DNA of 64,000 nt. It comes from Delphinapterus leucas (taxonomy: Eukaryota; Chordata; Mammalia; Artiodactyla; Monodontidae). Below are positions 12,144 to 25,310 of the stretch, one piece after another. The translations under genes were made by a program, and so were the position numbers. Location: the NCBI RefSeq assembly GCF_002288925.2, contig NW_022098031.1, forward strand, positions 13,909,824 to 13,973,823. Reading direction: 5' to 3'. The first letter of the stretch is position 1. Each line of letters opens with the position of its first letter. Below the pieces are notes generated by a model. It ran no database searches. It was given only the letters and a program-made list of their open reading frames with translations, and was not told where the DNA came from.

Positions 12144-12750
12144 ATAACTGAAAAAAGTTAAAAGGTATTAAACAGATAAGGTTCTACTACAGCTTTTATA
12201 AATGCTAAACTTCATGCCAATTCACCTATATTATTCTAATTGCAGGTATGTTGCATGCCTGAGAACTCTCAAAGTCTTACTAAGACCAGAATATGAGGAA
12301 AATGCGATGTTTCAGGAGAAAAAAATTCTGTAATATATTTATTTTATCCAAGGAAATGACACCTATACAATCACCAAAGGAAAATCTGCACTTTTATATT
12401 TAATTGAGGATTTTAGTTAATCCACTGCTTACCCAATTTAGCTGATATATAAGCTTTCAGAATTTTGTTATTATCAATGCAATAAAAAAATGTGATGACT
12501 TTTACCATAGAGTATATATCTATATTTCATTGTATACATATGGCAGGCAGGAAAAAGGCCTTGATTAAACATATCTATACAGATAAAAACCCACTCCATA
12601 TAAGGACTAAAACTTCTAAAGAGAAAACACCCCACAATGTAACATAACAACACTGAACTTGGGAAAAACCATTTCTACTGATACTGCATGCTATATATGC
12701 AAATTAATTTTCAAAACAGTTTTAGAGACTATGAATGTTAAAACAATTAC

Positions 12751-12817
12751 CTGCAAGCTGTGCCAATCGATCATGAAGCTTGTATAAACTGTTCATCATA
12801 AGATTTTTCTCACTTTC
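12751..12817 (-). CDS. LEMD3: LEMD3 coding exon 3 (67 nt)
   Basis: The minus strand shows an acceptor ending AATTTAG, then 67 nt, then a donor GTAATT. Translation is [22 protein letters not shown] plus one base of a Gly codon. This closely matches the luminal segment of MAN1 that lies between its two membrane helices, at the start of the MAN1/Src1p C-terminal (MSC) region. It enters in phase 0, which fits exon 2, and leaves in phase 1, which fits exon 4. Confidence 0.94.
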
Positions 12818-13299
12818 CTAAATTTAAAAGAAATTATTATAAAATATCCGATTCCGGGGAGAAAAATGCACCAATTAATAATTTTTATTCGAAAAGAAAA
12901 ACAGTGAATGAATTTAAAAACCATAGAAGCTACATAATCTGAAAGACAAATTCATATTTAACCAACGGCTACCATATTTTAAAGAAACCTTAATCTAAGA
13001 ATCTAAACTATCACTCTAAATATTTTACCTTCTCGAGGATGATTGGGAAACTGGCACTAAGGTTAGTGCTAGAAAATGTCTTATATACAACAAACTCCCC
13101 CAGCCACCAAAACAATGCTCCCAATCCCCCTCTATACAATGCACGCTCATGTGTATTCTTATGAGACTGTTTTCTTCATGTTTTGTTTTAACCTGCCTCA
13201 ACCACATAATAAGGGAATGAGTAGTGACACTTCAATTAAATTAACCCTCAATCCCTCCTAGGTCCCAAAGTGGCCCTGTATAAATTTATGAACCATTAA

Positions 13300-13830
13300 A
13301 GTGAAACAAACATTTAATGAGCATCTACTACGAGTTAAGAACTGTTCTCAACAAAGCAAGAAACCCAGGGAACAAGATGGTTCCTGTTCTCAAGGGCAAA
13401 AAACATACTAAACGTTATATTATAGTTGCAAACAAGGTACAATGTAAATACAGAAGATGGAGGGGAGGGAAGATCCATTTATGGAAGAGGGAATATCTGA
13501 ATCGGGCTTCACAGAAAGAATAGAATTGACCAGCATTCCAGGCAGAAGGAACAGAATGGGCCTGAAGGAATAAAACCTTTGGTTATATTTCTTACATAAC
13601 CAGAGTCTACTTTGACTCAGCAAACTACTAGAAAAGCAGTTTGGAATCAATGGCTAGAGAGCTCTAGATACCAAGACAAAGAGTTTGACTTCATTCTGAA
13701 CATTTAGGACAAGAAAAGTAAAACAGAACTGTGCATCAGGAATATTATTCTGACCATATGAAAGGAAACCAGAGTGCAGACTACTGCAATGTCTAAGCAC
13801 CCTGACAAGTAGTCTAAAGCAATGAGACCT
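13300..13830 (+). repeat. Ancient interspersed repeat (family not named)
   Basis: Starts with ATTTAATGAGCATCTACTACGA, includes AGCATTCCAGGCAGAAGGAA and ATTATTCTGACCATATGAAAG. Its word order is shared with 42270-43245, 55500-56670 and 59250-59650. The first part resembles the region next to L2 3' ends. Confidence 0.55.
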
Positions 13831-14809
13831 CAATTTAAGAGCAATCACAATTAAGAGAAACTGATACAAGCAACGGGGGAGGGTAGGTTAGGGGGTAAGA
13901 ATAGCTTATCACACTATTTGAAATAAACTCATGATTTATGAGGGGGCTATGTCTTTATTATTTCCTTTCTCCTTAAGTTTCTAACAAAATAGGATTACTG
14001 TATGAATATGACCAGGAACAAATTCAGACAGGATAGTAAAAAAGCTGGGAAAGTAATATTCATATGCCCAATGACATGTAATCTCATCCATTTGTTTTCA
14101 CGCTATATGTTCAAGGACAGAAGAGACAAGTCTGCACACTATGGATGGCACACTATGGATCAATGCAGCTTTAATGAGTGGTACTAGGAAGAGAAAAACT
14201 CATCAAAGTCTCCATAATCCTACCACCAGAGTCCCTGGCTTTATGTGAGATGGTTGCTAGAGATAAGTGACATTCCTTCAGCTGACTACTTGCCTTCCAA
14301 CCCATTTGCTTTTTACCCCCTCAACTCTATCTCAACCTGATTCAGAATCAAGCCAGTCCTTATCACATAAGCTTAAAAATCCAAACTGCAAAAATTAGAC
14401 ATCAAAAAGTAACCGCAGGGGCTGAAATTCAAGATTCTGAAAGCTATGCATCTGTGATAGATTAAACCACAAAATCGTTTTTTAATAAATATGTTCAATA
14501 TAACAAGATGAGGAGTTCCAATGATAGTGTAGGTTGTGGACTTGACATATAAAGCCAAGGTAAATCTGATTAAGCTTCAGGACTAAAGTGGTTGAGAGTT
14601 TTGAAGTTTGTTTCCTTCCTTAACTGGAAAAGAGACCGACTCCCTTTTCATTTTGCATGTCCTGATCATGCCTATCCCCACACCCCTTTCAAATCCAAAA
14701 CTAAATCCGAAAATTTGACACTGTCCTTCTGTGATTACATCTTTAATGAACATCAGAGGCCTGGGAATAAACTTCATCTATTGATTCACATATATTAACC
14801 CTGGACTAG

Positions 14810-15216
14810 GACTTCCCTGGTGGTGCAGTGGTTAAGAATCTCCCTGCCAATGCAGGGGACATGGGTTCGATCTCTGGTCCAGGAAGATCCGACATGACAT
14901 GGAGCAACTAAGCCCGTGCACCACAATTACTGAGCCTATGCTCTAGAGCCCACGAGCCACAACTACTGAGCCCGTGCGCCACAACTACTGAGCCCACGCG
15001 CTCTAGGGATTGCGTGCTGCTACCGAGCCACATGCTGCAACTACTGAAGCCCGTGTGACTAGAACCCATGCTCCACAACAAGAGAAGCCGCCACACAGCA
15101 ACAAAGAGTAGCCCCTGCTCACCACAACTAGAGAAAGCCTGTGTGCAGCAACGAAGACCCAATGCAGCCAAAAAACAAATAAATAAATACATTAAAAACA
15201 ACAACAACAAAAAACA
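14810..15216 (+). mobile_element. CHR-type SINE, long form (copy C)
   Basis: The head ACTTCCCTGGTGGTGCAG is followed by the B box GGGTTCGATC. The middle repeats the module GAGCC...CCACAACTACTGAG several times, making it longer than other copies. A-rich tail. The target duplication CTGGACTAG lies at 14801 and 15217. Confidence 0.93.
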
Positions 15217-16982
15217 CTGGACTAGACAAGTAGAAGAAATAACAAAACCTAATCATATGTAACTGGATCTCATACTGGATAACATACATGCTATTCCATT
15301 CGCATACAATGCATTTAAACGCCCAAAAAGCTCAGCTATAATTTTTTCAAGAATTATTTTTCCAACAGCAACTCATTCAAAATGACCATGTATATATTAC
15401 AAGGGTGTCAAGTGCCATCCAAATAATCAACTAAATTACGACCTAAATAGTTTTTATGGAACATTTTATTAATTGGAACAAATCAATTTTGAGAAATAGA
15501 AAGGTTCAATAATCTTTAGCACCAATATGCTAAACTAGAAGTAAATCCGAAAAGGGTGTAAATCAAATGTTAAAGTTACTTTCTTACAGAAACTGATATT
15601 GGCTTATAGTTTCATTACAAACTTCTTCCATTCTGTCTGCTTTTCAGATTGCCTCCTAATATTCAGCTTGAAATGTGTCTACTGATTACCCTGAAAACAA
15701 GTTAAAGACCTACAAATAAATCCATATTTAAAGTAAGCTTTCAAGTAACCTTCCATTAAACAAAAATAATTTTTTAATTTGAAATAGCTACCTTCTATTC
15801 TAATTACGTGTTTTGATAAGCTCCAGATTTTCTTTTACTAACACAAATCATTCTCTGAAGCAAAGTTCTCATTCTTGGGGGAAAAACCAAACTGTAGGGT
15901 GACTCTACCAAATTTTCTCACATATTATCACCTTTAAATATTTCCCTCTTGTATCTCAGCCAATTTTCTCAAGGATATTTTCAATTTTTGTATCAAGTCC
16001 CTGATTAAATGATATTAATGGATTTTAAACACTTAGCATAGTGCCTGGCACAGAATAAACACTTAATGTAAGTTAATTGCCATTATCTTCATTACAATTA
16101 TTATTATTATTTAGAGATTAGGAACTTCAGGTTCCCCCAAGGGGAAAATTATACAGAAGAAAATAAAGTCTTGTCTTTTCAATGTTCAGTGAGTATATTG
16201 TGCAAATTTAAATTATGATGCCAGCAGCAATGTTATACTTAATATGATAAAGTCAACTTTTTTAAAAAAACAATATCACAACAATAGAATACTACAGAAA
16301 ATAATCATTACTAACAATCTAAAGTAACATTCTATGGGTCTGATTACACATTATTACATATCATTTAGTACAACAAATAATGTTTTCTGTACAGGTCTGT
16401 ATTACTGTCAGTTCCTATAATAAAAAAAATTAACAACTAATTGTGTATTATAATATAAACTCAAATATCATAATCTTTGGAGTGCCTATAATGATGAATG
16501 GTAAGTGAAAAATGTTTTCATGTGAGTAAAACTTAGGTTAAAATTAATATTATAAATCCTTTAAAAATAAAAGAAATCATAAATAAGTTGCATAAGACTC
16601 TAAATCCTTTGCCTTCCTGACAGTTGAAAAGGCATGCCGATGAGCAAAAAATCGAAAGAGAACAAAAGGAGGGCAAAAAAGACAAAAACTGCTAGGGTAC
16701 CCAACAATTAAGAAAACAGGCATACTTTTAAGGGTAAGACCAGATCCCCAGATGACATGCCACTGCCATTTTACTTGGCAGTGGCTTTTACCTCAAAGTG
16801 ATAAACAGGTCAGCTCTTAGGTGGAAATCGGTGTCAGATTTAATTATACTGTGGTCAAGGAATACTCAAAAATAAGAAAATTTATTGCCTTTAAAATTAC
16901 TACTTTTTAGGTGATAGTCATCCTACTACCTTTATCATATAAAACGTAAGACAAAGTATCAGTATTAAGATTTTTTACTTAC

Positions 16983-17020
16983 TTTTATTTTTCCAAATGT
17001 TTCATCAAAGGGGTTTTTTA
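16983..17020 (-). CDS. LEMD3: LEMD3 coding exon 2 (38 nt)
   Basis: Found by reading the minus strand. An acceptor ending in GATAG precedes the exon and a donor GTAAGT follows it. The 38 nt complete the split codon left by exon 1 (A + TA = Ile) and then read KNPFDETFGKIK. This follows the end of exon 1 as the family expects: the segment just after the first membrane helix, on the luminal side. It is too short for ORF searches. Lengths and phases agree exactly (phase 1 in, phase 0 out). Some residues differ from the human sequence as I recall it (I remember ENPFGETFGKIQ). Confidence 0.92.
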
Positions 17021-17234
17021 CTATCAAGGAAAGAAAAAGAGAGAACTATTAGCATCATTTAAGAATGAGAATTAGAATCCCCCTAAACAAGCCCTCGGAA
17101 ATGCCAAAGTGTACTATGCTAAAACTGAATGTAAACATGCAAACAATATATAAACAAACTGATGATAATAAAGGTTGGGGAACTAAGTTTTCAGACTTAC
17201 TATATTTACCATTCTCACTATGATTTTGTGGTTT

Positions 17235-17475
17235 GCTCTATAATACTTAGAGTGACTTGGTTCAAGTCCTAGCTCCACTACTTACTAGCAACGTGGCCTT
17301 GAACTACCATCTATTCAGCCACTCTAAGTTGTAGTTTCCTCTTCTGTAACGGAAGGATGTAATGATGATACCTACCTTATACAGTTGTGAGGATTAAATG
17401 AGATAAACCATATAAAATGCTTGGCATAGTGTCAAACACTTAATATATGTTACCTATTATCGTTACTATTAATGA
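17235..17475 (+). repeat. MIR, nearly full length
   Basis: TTCAAGTCCTAGCTCCACTA, CTTACTAGCAACGTGGCCTT, TGTGAGGATTAAATGAGATA and CTTGGCATAGTG in MIR order. It lies just upstream of exon 2 in gene orientation. Confidence 0.85.
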
Positions 17476-20029
17476 CTATCATTTCTTCACCTTAACTTGG
17501 TTTCTCTTCAAAATATAGACTAAAGGCAGTTACTACTTGAGGAAATCTACAAGATGCTTTAAAACTGAATAATTCATTTAGAATTCTTACTTCCAATGAT
17601 TAAAAAACAAAACTTCCTAGTCCTTGCTAACATCTGGAAAAGTGGCATGAAACAAATATACACATCAAAGTGGCTAAGAATAAAGTCTCAGTATTAAACA
17701 ACTTCTTACTTCTAATAAATATTATAAAGAACGGATTTACCACTTTCCATCCAACCTCCATACATCCACCCTCCCCCAAAAGATACAAACAAGTTCATGG
17801 CTGATTATGTAGCATCTCTCTGGTTATTATTTAGAATCTCCTCCTTTTCCTCTATTTTAAAATTGCATGCAAAAATATTCAAAGCTTTCAGATACCTGGA
17901 TCTCTATAAGCCAGGTCACAACTAAGACTAACTGAGCCTACAAAGTAGTTCACACTGACCAGGTTTCCTTTCTGAGGTGCTTTTCTATTTTTATTTGAGA
18001 AAACAGGAAGTCCCATAGGAACCAGGAACTGCCTGATTCTAAGAAAGTTCATGTGTGAGACCAGTTTAAGTTAAAAGGTACAATAAAAAATAAGGCAAAA
18101 ATGTATTCTTCTATCATCTAAAGGGATTTGGTAATGAATTTTCAGACATCATTTTTCTATAAAGCAATAGGGTTTTCATGCTGAGAAAGAAAAAATTTTG
18201 AAAAACAGAAGATCAGAAGTACTCAGTAGGGGACTAGGAAGAGGAATATAGCCTAAAGATTAAATAAAATGTTAAGAATCAGAACATGCTTAGACTAAAA
18301 AGATACTTTTTAATAACACTAATTTTAATTAATGTAAAATTCGAACAATTTAAAATAAAGCCATATTTAGTTCAACATACTACCAAAAATGCTTTTGTCA
18401 ATCTACTTAAAATAAATTGGTCAAACAATACTAAACAATGAGTATTTTATTTGCCCTCTATAAGAGTAATTCTAAAAAATATTAAAACATGCAATTCTAA
18501 AAACAGGTTTTAATATCTATGAAGAAAGGCCATGAGAGGACCATTTTTTGACTGCTTACAAATTTGTTTCTGTTAAAATTATTAAATGGAAAACTAGCTC
18601 TTCAAGTATCTCTATGAAAGTATTACTGTAGATTGTGGATGCTCTGCCACTAGACTGCTCTACTATGAGTTTCTCATGACAAGGGATCACGTGTATTCAG
18701 GTTTGTATGCTTGGAGCCAAGCATAGTACTGAACATACAGTCAGTGTTTGAAAAGTACTATTTGAGCTGTCTAGGCTAAATCTGTCCTTCTTTATTCTAC
18801 TCTACGTGTTAACACTGAAGCAAAAGTGTTAAACTCTGCAGGAAGCTGGAGAAGGGTACGTTCTGAGCAACTGGAAAGGGAGAGGAATAGGATAACAAAG
18901 GGAAAGCCAAAGAGCAGAACAGTAATTCTGTTGAAAAACGTTGCTCTGCCATTTGTATCTTTCTAAGTTTCTGTCTCTTGTCTAATAGGCTTAGATACCC
19001 GAGAGCATAACATATCTGAAAGCCAACAATATACATACCTACTGATAAAAAAATGTTCCCCAGCTTCCTGTGACAACTGTCACCTATTAAATTAACAGAT
19101 GGACCTATTAAATTAACAAAAGTAAATGTAGTCTTGAGGTTAAGTTTAAAAAGGAAACTCCATCTAAAAACAGCAATTTTAGCAAACAAAAGCATTTTTA
19201 TGCATCTAACTTTTATTCCCCTAAATCATTTCAGTATTTCTAAAACTACATCAGTACTTTTTATCTCATCCGCATTACCTACAATTTCTAATGGATACAA
19301 CAAATATTGTTACCCCTAGTGAAAACATTCCTCCCTCCCCCTGCTAACTAGGCAATTGTAGAGAAGAAACCATATTCCAAAAGCAATCTACAGCAAATGC
19401 CACCTCATTTTTTAGCCTCTAAAAAATGGAAACTGAGAGTAAATTATAGTTCTTATCTCTTATCCTAAAGCAATGATAATGCCAAGTTGGTATTTCAAAC
19501 TTATTGTCCTCCTATAACCCCTACACCCCGAATAGCTTCTCATTACTGCTTTTTCTCAAATCCTTCTCATGTGGCCATTCCTCCTTCATTTTTCTTGTTC
19601 AGATTATTTCAAACCTCAAATATACCAAACTTTTTTTTATAAATGTCCTTAAATTTTGACTTCTCTTCTTCGGACTATCCTAATAATTGTAAAAATCAAA
19701 GTCCTAAAAATATTTCTTTAATTATACTACTAGACCCCTCAAAATCGTCCAATGATTTCTCATCACATTTTGCTTCAAGGAACTAATTCTAATCTTGTGA
19801 TCGTTTCCTACTTACTTTCAAGACACATTGTTTCCTCTCCTTCTCTAAGCCTCTTTCTCTCACATAAATTGCAAAAAAAAGTTACTAGTTTTACTGATCC
19901 TTTCTATCAAGTGTAAACTCTTTTCCATTCTCTTAGGCTGAGATCAAACTGTCGACCATTATGAATTCCCAGATAAAAAGGGAAAAAATGAAGTATATTA
20001 TAAATGTAGGTACATTGTTTTTTTAGACA

Positions 20030-20181
20030 TAATGCTATTGCACGCTTAATGGACAGTATAGTGTAAGCATAACTTTTACAGGCACTGGGAAACCAAAAAA
20101 CTCTTGTGACTCCCTTTATTGCAATATTCGCTTTATTACAGTGTCAGGAACCAAACCTGTAATATCTCCGAGGTATGCCTA
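20030..20181 (-). mobile_element. Tigger (pogo-like) DNA transposon end
   Basis: Ends in AATATCTCCGAGGTATGCCT, the reverse of the Tigger1 terminal sequence, preceded by TTGCAATATTCGCTTTATTAC and CACTGGGAAACCAAAAAA. About 150 bp remain. Confidence 0.82.
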
Positions 20182-20329
20182 TATTCGCAAAGTGTGTTTA
20201 ATGTTGACCAAATGAACTGATGTCCTCCTCAGGAAGGCCCCATTTTGGTCACTCAGTGGCAATAAAGGGAAGAAAAGTCTGTGATGACCACAGTTCTTTT
20301 ACAACTCAGAAAGAAAGATAAAGTTTATT

Positions 20330-20960
20330 CATTTAATAAGTATTTATTGAATAGTTTGTGCTAGGCACTGGAAATGTGGCTGTGAATAAAATAAATAATA
20401 TCTCTGCCCTCAAGGAGCTTATATTTTAGAGGCGTTAGAAGAGACAATGAGCAAATACACTTTTAAAATATATAGTATGTCAAATGGTTCTAAGTGCTTT
20501 GGAAATAAAACAGCAGGAATGGTGCTTGACATGTGAGGGAACTTCTATACTGTTTTCCATAGTGACTGTACCAATTTACATTCCCACCAACAGTGTACAA
20601 GGGTTCCCTTTTCTCCCCTTTTCTCAGGTTGCATTTGAATAGAAACCTGAGAGAGCTGAGGGAACAAGCCGTGGACTGTGAAGGAAGAGATTTATAGACA
20701 GAAAGAACAGGAAGTGTATGGGCTGTGAAGTGGCAGCATGCCTGCCATACTACTCCCGGAAATAGAGCAGTGTGGATGAGAGGGCAAGTAGCAAGAAATG
20801 AAGTCAAACTGGTAAAATTAAGGGAGTTGGTAGGTAAGATAATGTAGAACCTTGAAGACTTTTTATATATTACTCTGAGCAAGAAACCTCAGAGAATTGG
20901 AAACATGTTATCCGGCTTACGCTTTAAAAGAAAGACACATGTAATAAGTGACAGGCCCCT
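20330..20960 (+). repeat. Ancient interspersed repeat, interrupted by an L1 piece
   Basis: TAAGTATTTATTGAATAGTTTG, GTGCTAGGCACTGGAAATGT, CTCAAGGAGCTTATATTTTAG, then after the L1 piece AATGTAGAACCTTGAAGACT and CGGCTTACGCTTTAAAAG, matching the same family as 55500-56670. Confidence 0.55.
20535..20640 (-). mobile_element. L1 ORF2 fragment
   Basis: ACTGTTTTCCATAGTGACTG and ACATTCCCACCAACAGTG are the reverse of the ORF2 segment near TVGGNVNW. About 100 bp only. Confidence 0.75.
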
Positions 20961-21129
20961 CTCTGGATTAAGTTTAAGAGTCCTAAACATTTAGATAAGA
21001 ATGATCTGCTTGAAAACTGAGGAAATAGTACATTCAGGGTACTTTCGTCCTGCTTTCTCTACATCAGCACAGCCAACTACAGACAGCCTCAACATTTTTC
21101 TGTTCTGAATACTTGAAACTATTACCAGT

Positions 21130-22110
21130 CATATAAAAATATTCTGTCAGAAAGAACTGAATAGACATTTTTCTAAAGAAGACATACCTGGCCAACAGGT
21201 ACGTGAAAAGGTGCTCAACATCACTAATCATTAGGGAACTGGAAATCAAAACCACAGTGAATTATCACCTCATACTTGTTAAAATGGCTATCCTCAAAAA
21301 GACGAGATAACAAGTTTGGTGAGGGTGGGGAGAAAAGGGAACCCTTGTACACTGTTGGTGGGAATGTAAATTGGTACAGTCACTATGGAAAACAGTATAG
21401 AAGTTCCTCAAAAAATTAAAAATAGAACTACCATATGATCCAGTAAAATCCCACTTCTGGGTACACATCCAAAGGAAATGAAAACAGGATCTCAAAGAGA
21501 GATCTGCATCCCCATATTCATCGCAGCGTTATTTACAACAGCCAAGATATGGGAACAACCTAACTGTCGACGGGTGAATGGATAAAGATGATGCAGTACG
21601 TATATACAATTCAGCCACGAGACAGAAGGAAATCCTGCCATTGGCAATAACATGGATGGACCTTAAGGGCATTGTGCTAAGTGAAATAATTCAGACAGAG
21701 AAAGACAAATACGGTACGATATCACTTATATGTGGAATCTAAAAAACCAAACTCAGAGAAACAGAGAGTAGAGTGGTGGTTACCAGGGGCTGGGCAGTGG
21801 AGGTAATGGGGAAATACTGGTCAAAGGGTACAAACTTCCAGTTGTAAGATTAACAAATTCTGGGGATTTAATGTACAGCATGGTGATTATAGCTAATAAT
21901 ACTGTATTATAAACTTGCAAGTTGCTTAAAGAGTATTTCTTAGATGTTCTCACCACAAAAAAGAAATGATAATTATATGACAGGATGGAGGTGGTAGCTA
22001 ATGCTATGGTGGTAATCATTTTGCAGGATATAAATTTACCAAATCAACATGCTGTACACCTTAAACTTACACAATGTTATATGTCAATTATATCTCAATA
22101 AAGCTGGAAA
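21130..22110 (+). mobile_element. Old L1 3' end (ORF2 C-terminus and 3' UTR)
   Basis: Reads ORF2 C-terminal sequence with stops (HFSKEDIPGQQV-like, then RYHL-type region, then MW/NPTVDG region), then a 3' UTR ending CAATTATATCTCAATAAAGC and A-rich sequence. Confidence 0.85.
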
Positions 22111-22504
22111 AAAACTTCTGCCAGAAAGGCTCTGAGCTTTTGATCTTTCTGATCTTGTTCAAGCCTGAATGTTTTTCCTTCTCCTTCATTCTGTCTTTAA
22201 GGTCCAGTTTGCAGCTCTCCTGCAGTCATGAAGGATGCCTAACCACTGCAGTTTATCAGGACCTTCCTCTTCTCAGAACCTCCATGTATTTACTCTCAGT
22301 ATCCCACTACCTTAACTATTTGTTGCTGTTTCCTCTGCCAACAAGACTGCAAAATCTCTACCTGCTTTGCAGATACTGGGTGCTAAATATATGCCGAAAG
22401 AATAGAAGCTTGAAAGCACCGTGCAGTCTCCTAGAATAACAGCTTCACCAATACCAGAGGGGTACTATAATCCTGCTTACTCTACAAGATTCTCCTTTGA
22501 ATAA

Positions 22505-22742
22505 AAAGGAAACAATATTTCTTGAGCTCTTGATATGTTCCAGGAATACTGATGCCACACTCTTAGGAGGTAGCTCATTTCATCCTTACACCACTATTTT
22601 ACAGCAGGTATTACCCCTATTTTTATGGACAGAGAAACTGATGCATGATCCTTCAGGTAAATGCAGTTTAAAGAGCTGGGATTCAAAAAGATGGGATTCA
22701 AACCTATGTCTGACTCCAAAGCCTACATTCTTTTCATTATAG
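22505..22742 (-). repeat. MIR
   Basis: TTTCTTGAGCTCTTGATATG, TTTTATGGACAGAGAAACTG, GGGATTCAAACCTATGTCTG. Confidence 0.82.
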
Positions 22743-24789
22743 AAAAAACTACAGAAAAGAAAATAGTTATTCTATTAGGTTTACGGAAAACATTCTTCTC
22801 CAGAACTTTCAGATTTGGAATCATTAAACTTTAATCTCCTTATGATGTAATGCATGAAAAATGCGCAAAATCGGGATAAGGAGGAAAAGACACTGCTTTT
22901 GGGAAAATACACTGATGTCTCTTAGATGAGGAAAACTCTTCAAAACCAAGTTCTCTAATTGTAGTCTAGAAAAGATTTTCCATGACCTATCAAAACATAG
23001 TGTCTGATGACCACCACGGGCAGCATTAATCACTGCCCTTCTCTCTGCTGCCATGGCACTTTGTTCTCAAGACTGCTATAAAACTTACCACAAGGCATCG
23101 GCTTAAAGAAAAAATCATAATTTTCTAATTTAGTACCATACCACATCTAAACAATATTTTGGCTTCATCTGCTAACGTAAGATACAAACATATATCAAGT
23201 TGCCTACTAGGTGTCAGGCGTTATGCTGGTTGCAGGATATTAAAAAATGAAAATATATAAGCCCTGAACTCAAGAGGTTCAGTCTGGAGGGCAGTAACTC
23301 TGCAGACATGTTCTTTCAAAGGCAGTCTCTTATAATTCTAAAAGTCTATGGCCTTAAGGCTAGGTTTTAGTCTTTGGAAACTTCAAGTCATTTAGGCAAT
23401 TAAATTCAGCTGCCTAAATGACCAATTATCTCTCTGAGTAGTACCTTTTTGTAAACAGACATTCAAATTCTCAAATCCCATCTTCTAGCATTAATGGTTT
23501 AAACAGAGCATAATTATATGTGAAGAAGTGGGGGGTGAGGGGGAGGGCAAATGTTTCCGACAGCTGCAGAACACTGCACCTGTATGGCCAACACTTCTGC
23601 ATTTCACTGCCAGCCAGACTGATCTAAATATGGACAGGGTGAACAAGGCAGTACATTCTTTTGCAACACAGCACGCTGCCCATTTGTTCTCTGAAAGTTC
23701 ACCTATTGTTTCACGGCTCTGCCAAATATGTGGTCATTCTAAAGCACAGGAACAGTTCACTTGAAGTGTACTTATTAGTAAACTACTGTGAATATTGAGA
23801 TTAAATCAGCAATCAAAATAGACAAAATTATATGGACAAGAACTGTCTACTATAAAACTTGCCTAAGGTAAACTCTTATACCACCTTGTTCTACTCATAA
23901 ATAACCTTTCTATGTTTACCTCACTTATCTATCTGGATTTACAGAGGTACAGACCTAGATGGGGATAATCAGTTGAAAGAGAAGGGAAGGAGGGCAAAAA
24001 TACAAATACTTCTTTACTTCTCATATCCTATAGGACTCCCAACTTTTCACTGGCGCTCTTTTGAGAGGCAACAATCCTGTGCTGCTTCCAAATAAGTTTT
24101 CTTAAAGAATAACAGAATATACAGATTGATTTTATAAAATAAAAATAAAATGGGCTTTAAATGTGGTTATCAAAATACTAAGAATATAGTGAAAACTGAA
24201 AGAATGTATCCAAGGAAATAAAAGGTCAAAACTCATAATTAAATTGGCAATAGCCTTATTATTTGATTGGTTCTTATTCTTCATCCCTATATGATAAGGA
24301 ACATTATGGTCTCTTTCAACCTTGTGGTCATTTGAAAATCTCATATTTGTTCACCATAGAAATGAAGGCTTCCTTGGAAAAAACTGATAACAGACTGTAA
24401 TTGAAATTTTTATTTAATCTTCATTCAAGCACTAATTTCACATTATAATCGTACCCCAAGTTTGGGATCTCTGTAACAAAAGCTGTAAGAAAGACTTCTA
24501 ACCATAGACTGTTCAACAAGTATTAATGGAGCATATTCTATACACCATGTTCTGAGAACATGCTGCATACGGAGTAGTGGAGATAAATGAGTAGCTATAA
24601 CAGCTATATATACATGGCTATAATATATATAATAAAAATAGCTATAATATAATCAATACCTTAGAGTTTAGAATAGAGTGCTTTAAGAATTCAGAAGGGG
24701 ATAAATAATTTCTGTGTAAAACAGATCTGAGCCTTAAAAATAAACCAAGAGTAATAAAATGGAATGTACTAGAAAATGCAACATTAATA

Positions 24790-25310
24790 TATCTCAAAAA
24801 TGTCATGCTGAGAGAAAAAAGCCTCACAAAAGAGTATTCTATGAATCCATTTATATGAAGTTTTAAAACAGGGAAAGCAAATCTATGGTGAAAAAATCAA
24901 AACAGTGATGGAGTATTGACTGGGCAGGAGGAAACTTACAGAGGTGATGGTAATGTTCTATATCTGTAGGGATTTAAGTTACACAGCTGGAAGCGTTTGT
25001 CAAAATCATCTGATAGTACATTAAAGATTTGTGCATTTGACTACATGCAAATCTTACCTAAAAAGAAAAAAACACCTCACTCTAGTTAATAATATACACG
25101 AAGTATGTAAGGGTGGAATATCCTAATATCTTCAATTTACTCAAATATATTTTTTAAAAAAACAGAACAGTGGATGGAGTGATAAGACATATAATAAAGT
25201 GAATATAGGAAGTGTGTAAACTGTAGACTAGGTGTGGGTATGAGTGTTCACAGCACAATTCTTTCAATTTTGTTTGAAATGTTTCATAATAAAATGGTAG
25301 GGGAGGAAAA
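24790..25310 (+). mobile_element. Ancient L1 3' ends (one or two copies)
   Basis: The part at 24790-25080 has GATGGTAATGTTCTATATCTG and AAGATTTGTGCATTTGACT, the hallmark of L1M 3' ends. The part at 25140-25310 ends GTTTCATAATAAAATGG and is probably a second piece. Confidence 0.65.

Larger units (their letters stand above)
10469..12750 (-). other. LEMD3: LEMD3 intron 3
   Basis: 2.3 kb between exons 3 and 4. It contains an L2 fragment near 10740, a hAT element at 11425-11640 and two diverged copies of a 130 bp segment (11000-11135 and 12015-12143). I recognise nothing else. Confidence 0.85.
12818..16982 (-). other. LEMD3: LEMD3 intron 2
   Basis: 4.2 kb between exons 2 and 3. It contains an ancient repeat (13300-13830), a long-form CHR SINE (14810-15216) and the 3' end of a MIR or L2 near 16010-16120. 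The stretches 13840-14800, 15226-16000 and 16125-16980 show nothing recognisable. Confidence 0.85.

Noticed and set aside
18809..19195. A 128-codon minus-strand frame
   Set aside because: Composition is that of AT-rich intron, with no domain or similarity recognised and no splice or promoter context.
22824..23054. A minus-strand frame beginning MAAERRAVINAARGG, considered as a possible processed pseudogene
   Set aside because: No recognisable family, no poly(A) tail or target duplication, and the rest of the frame looks random.
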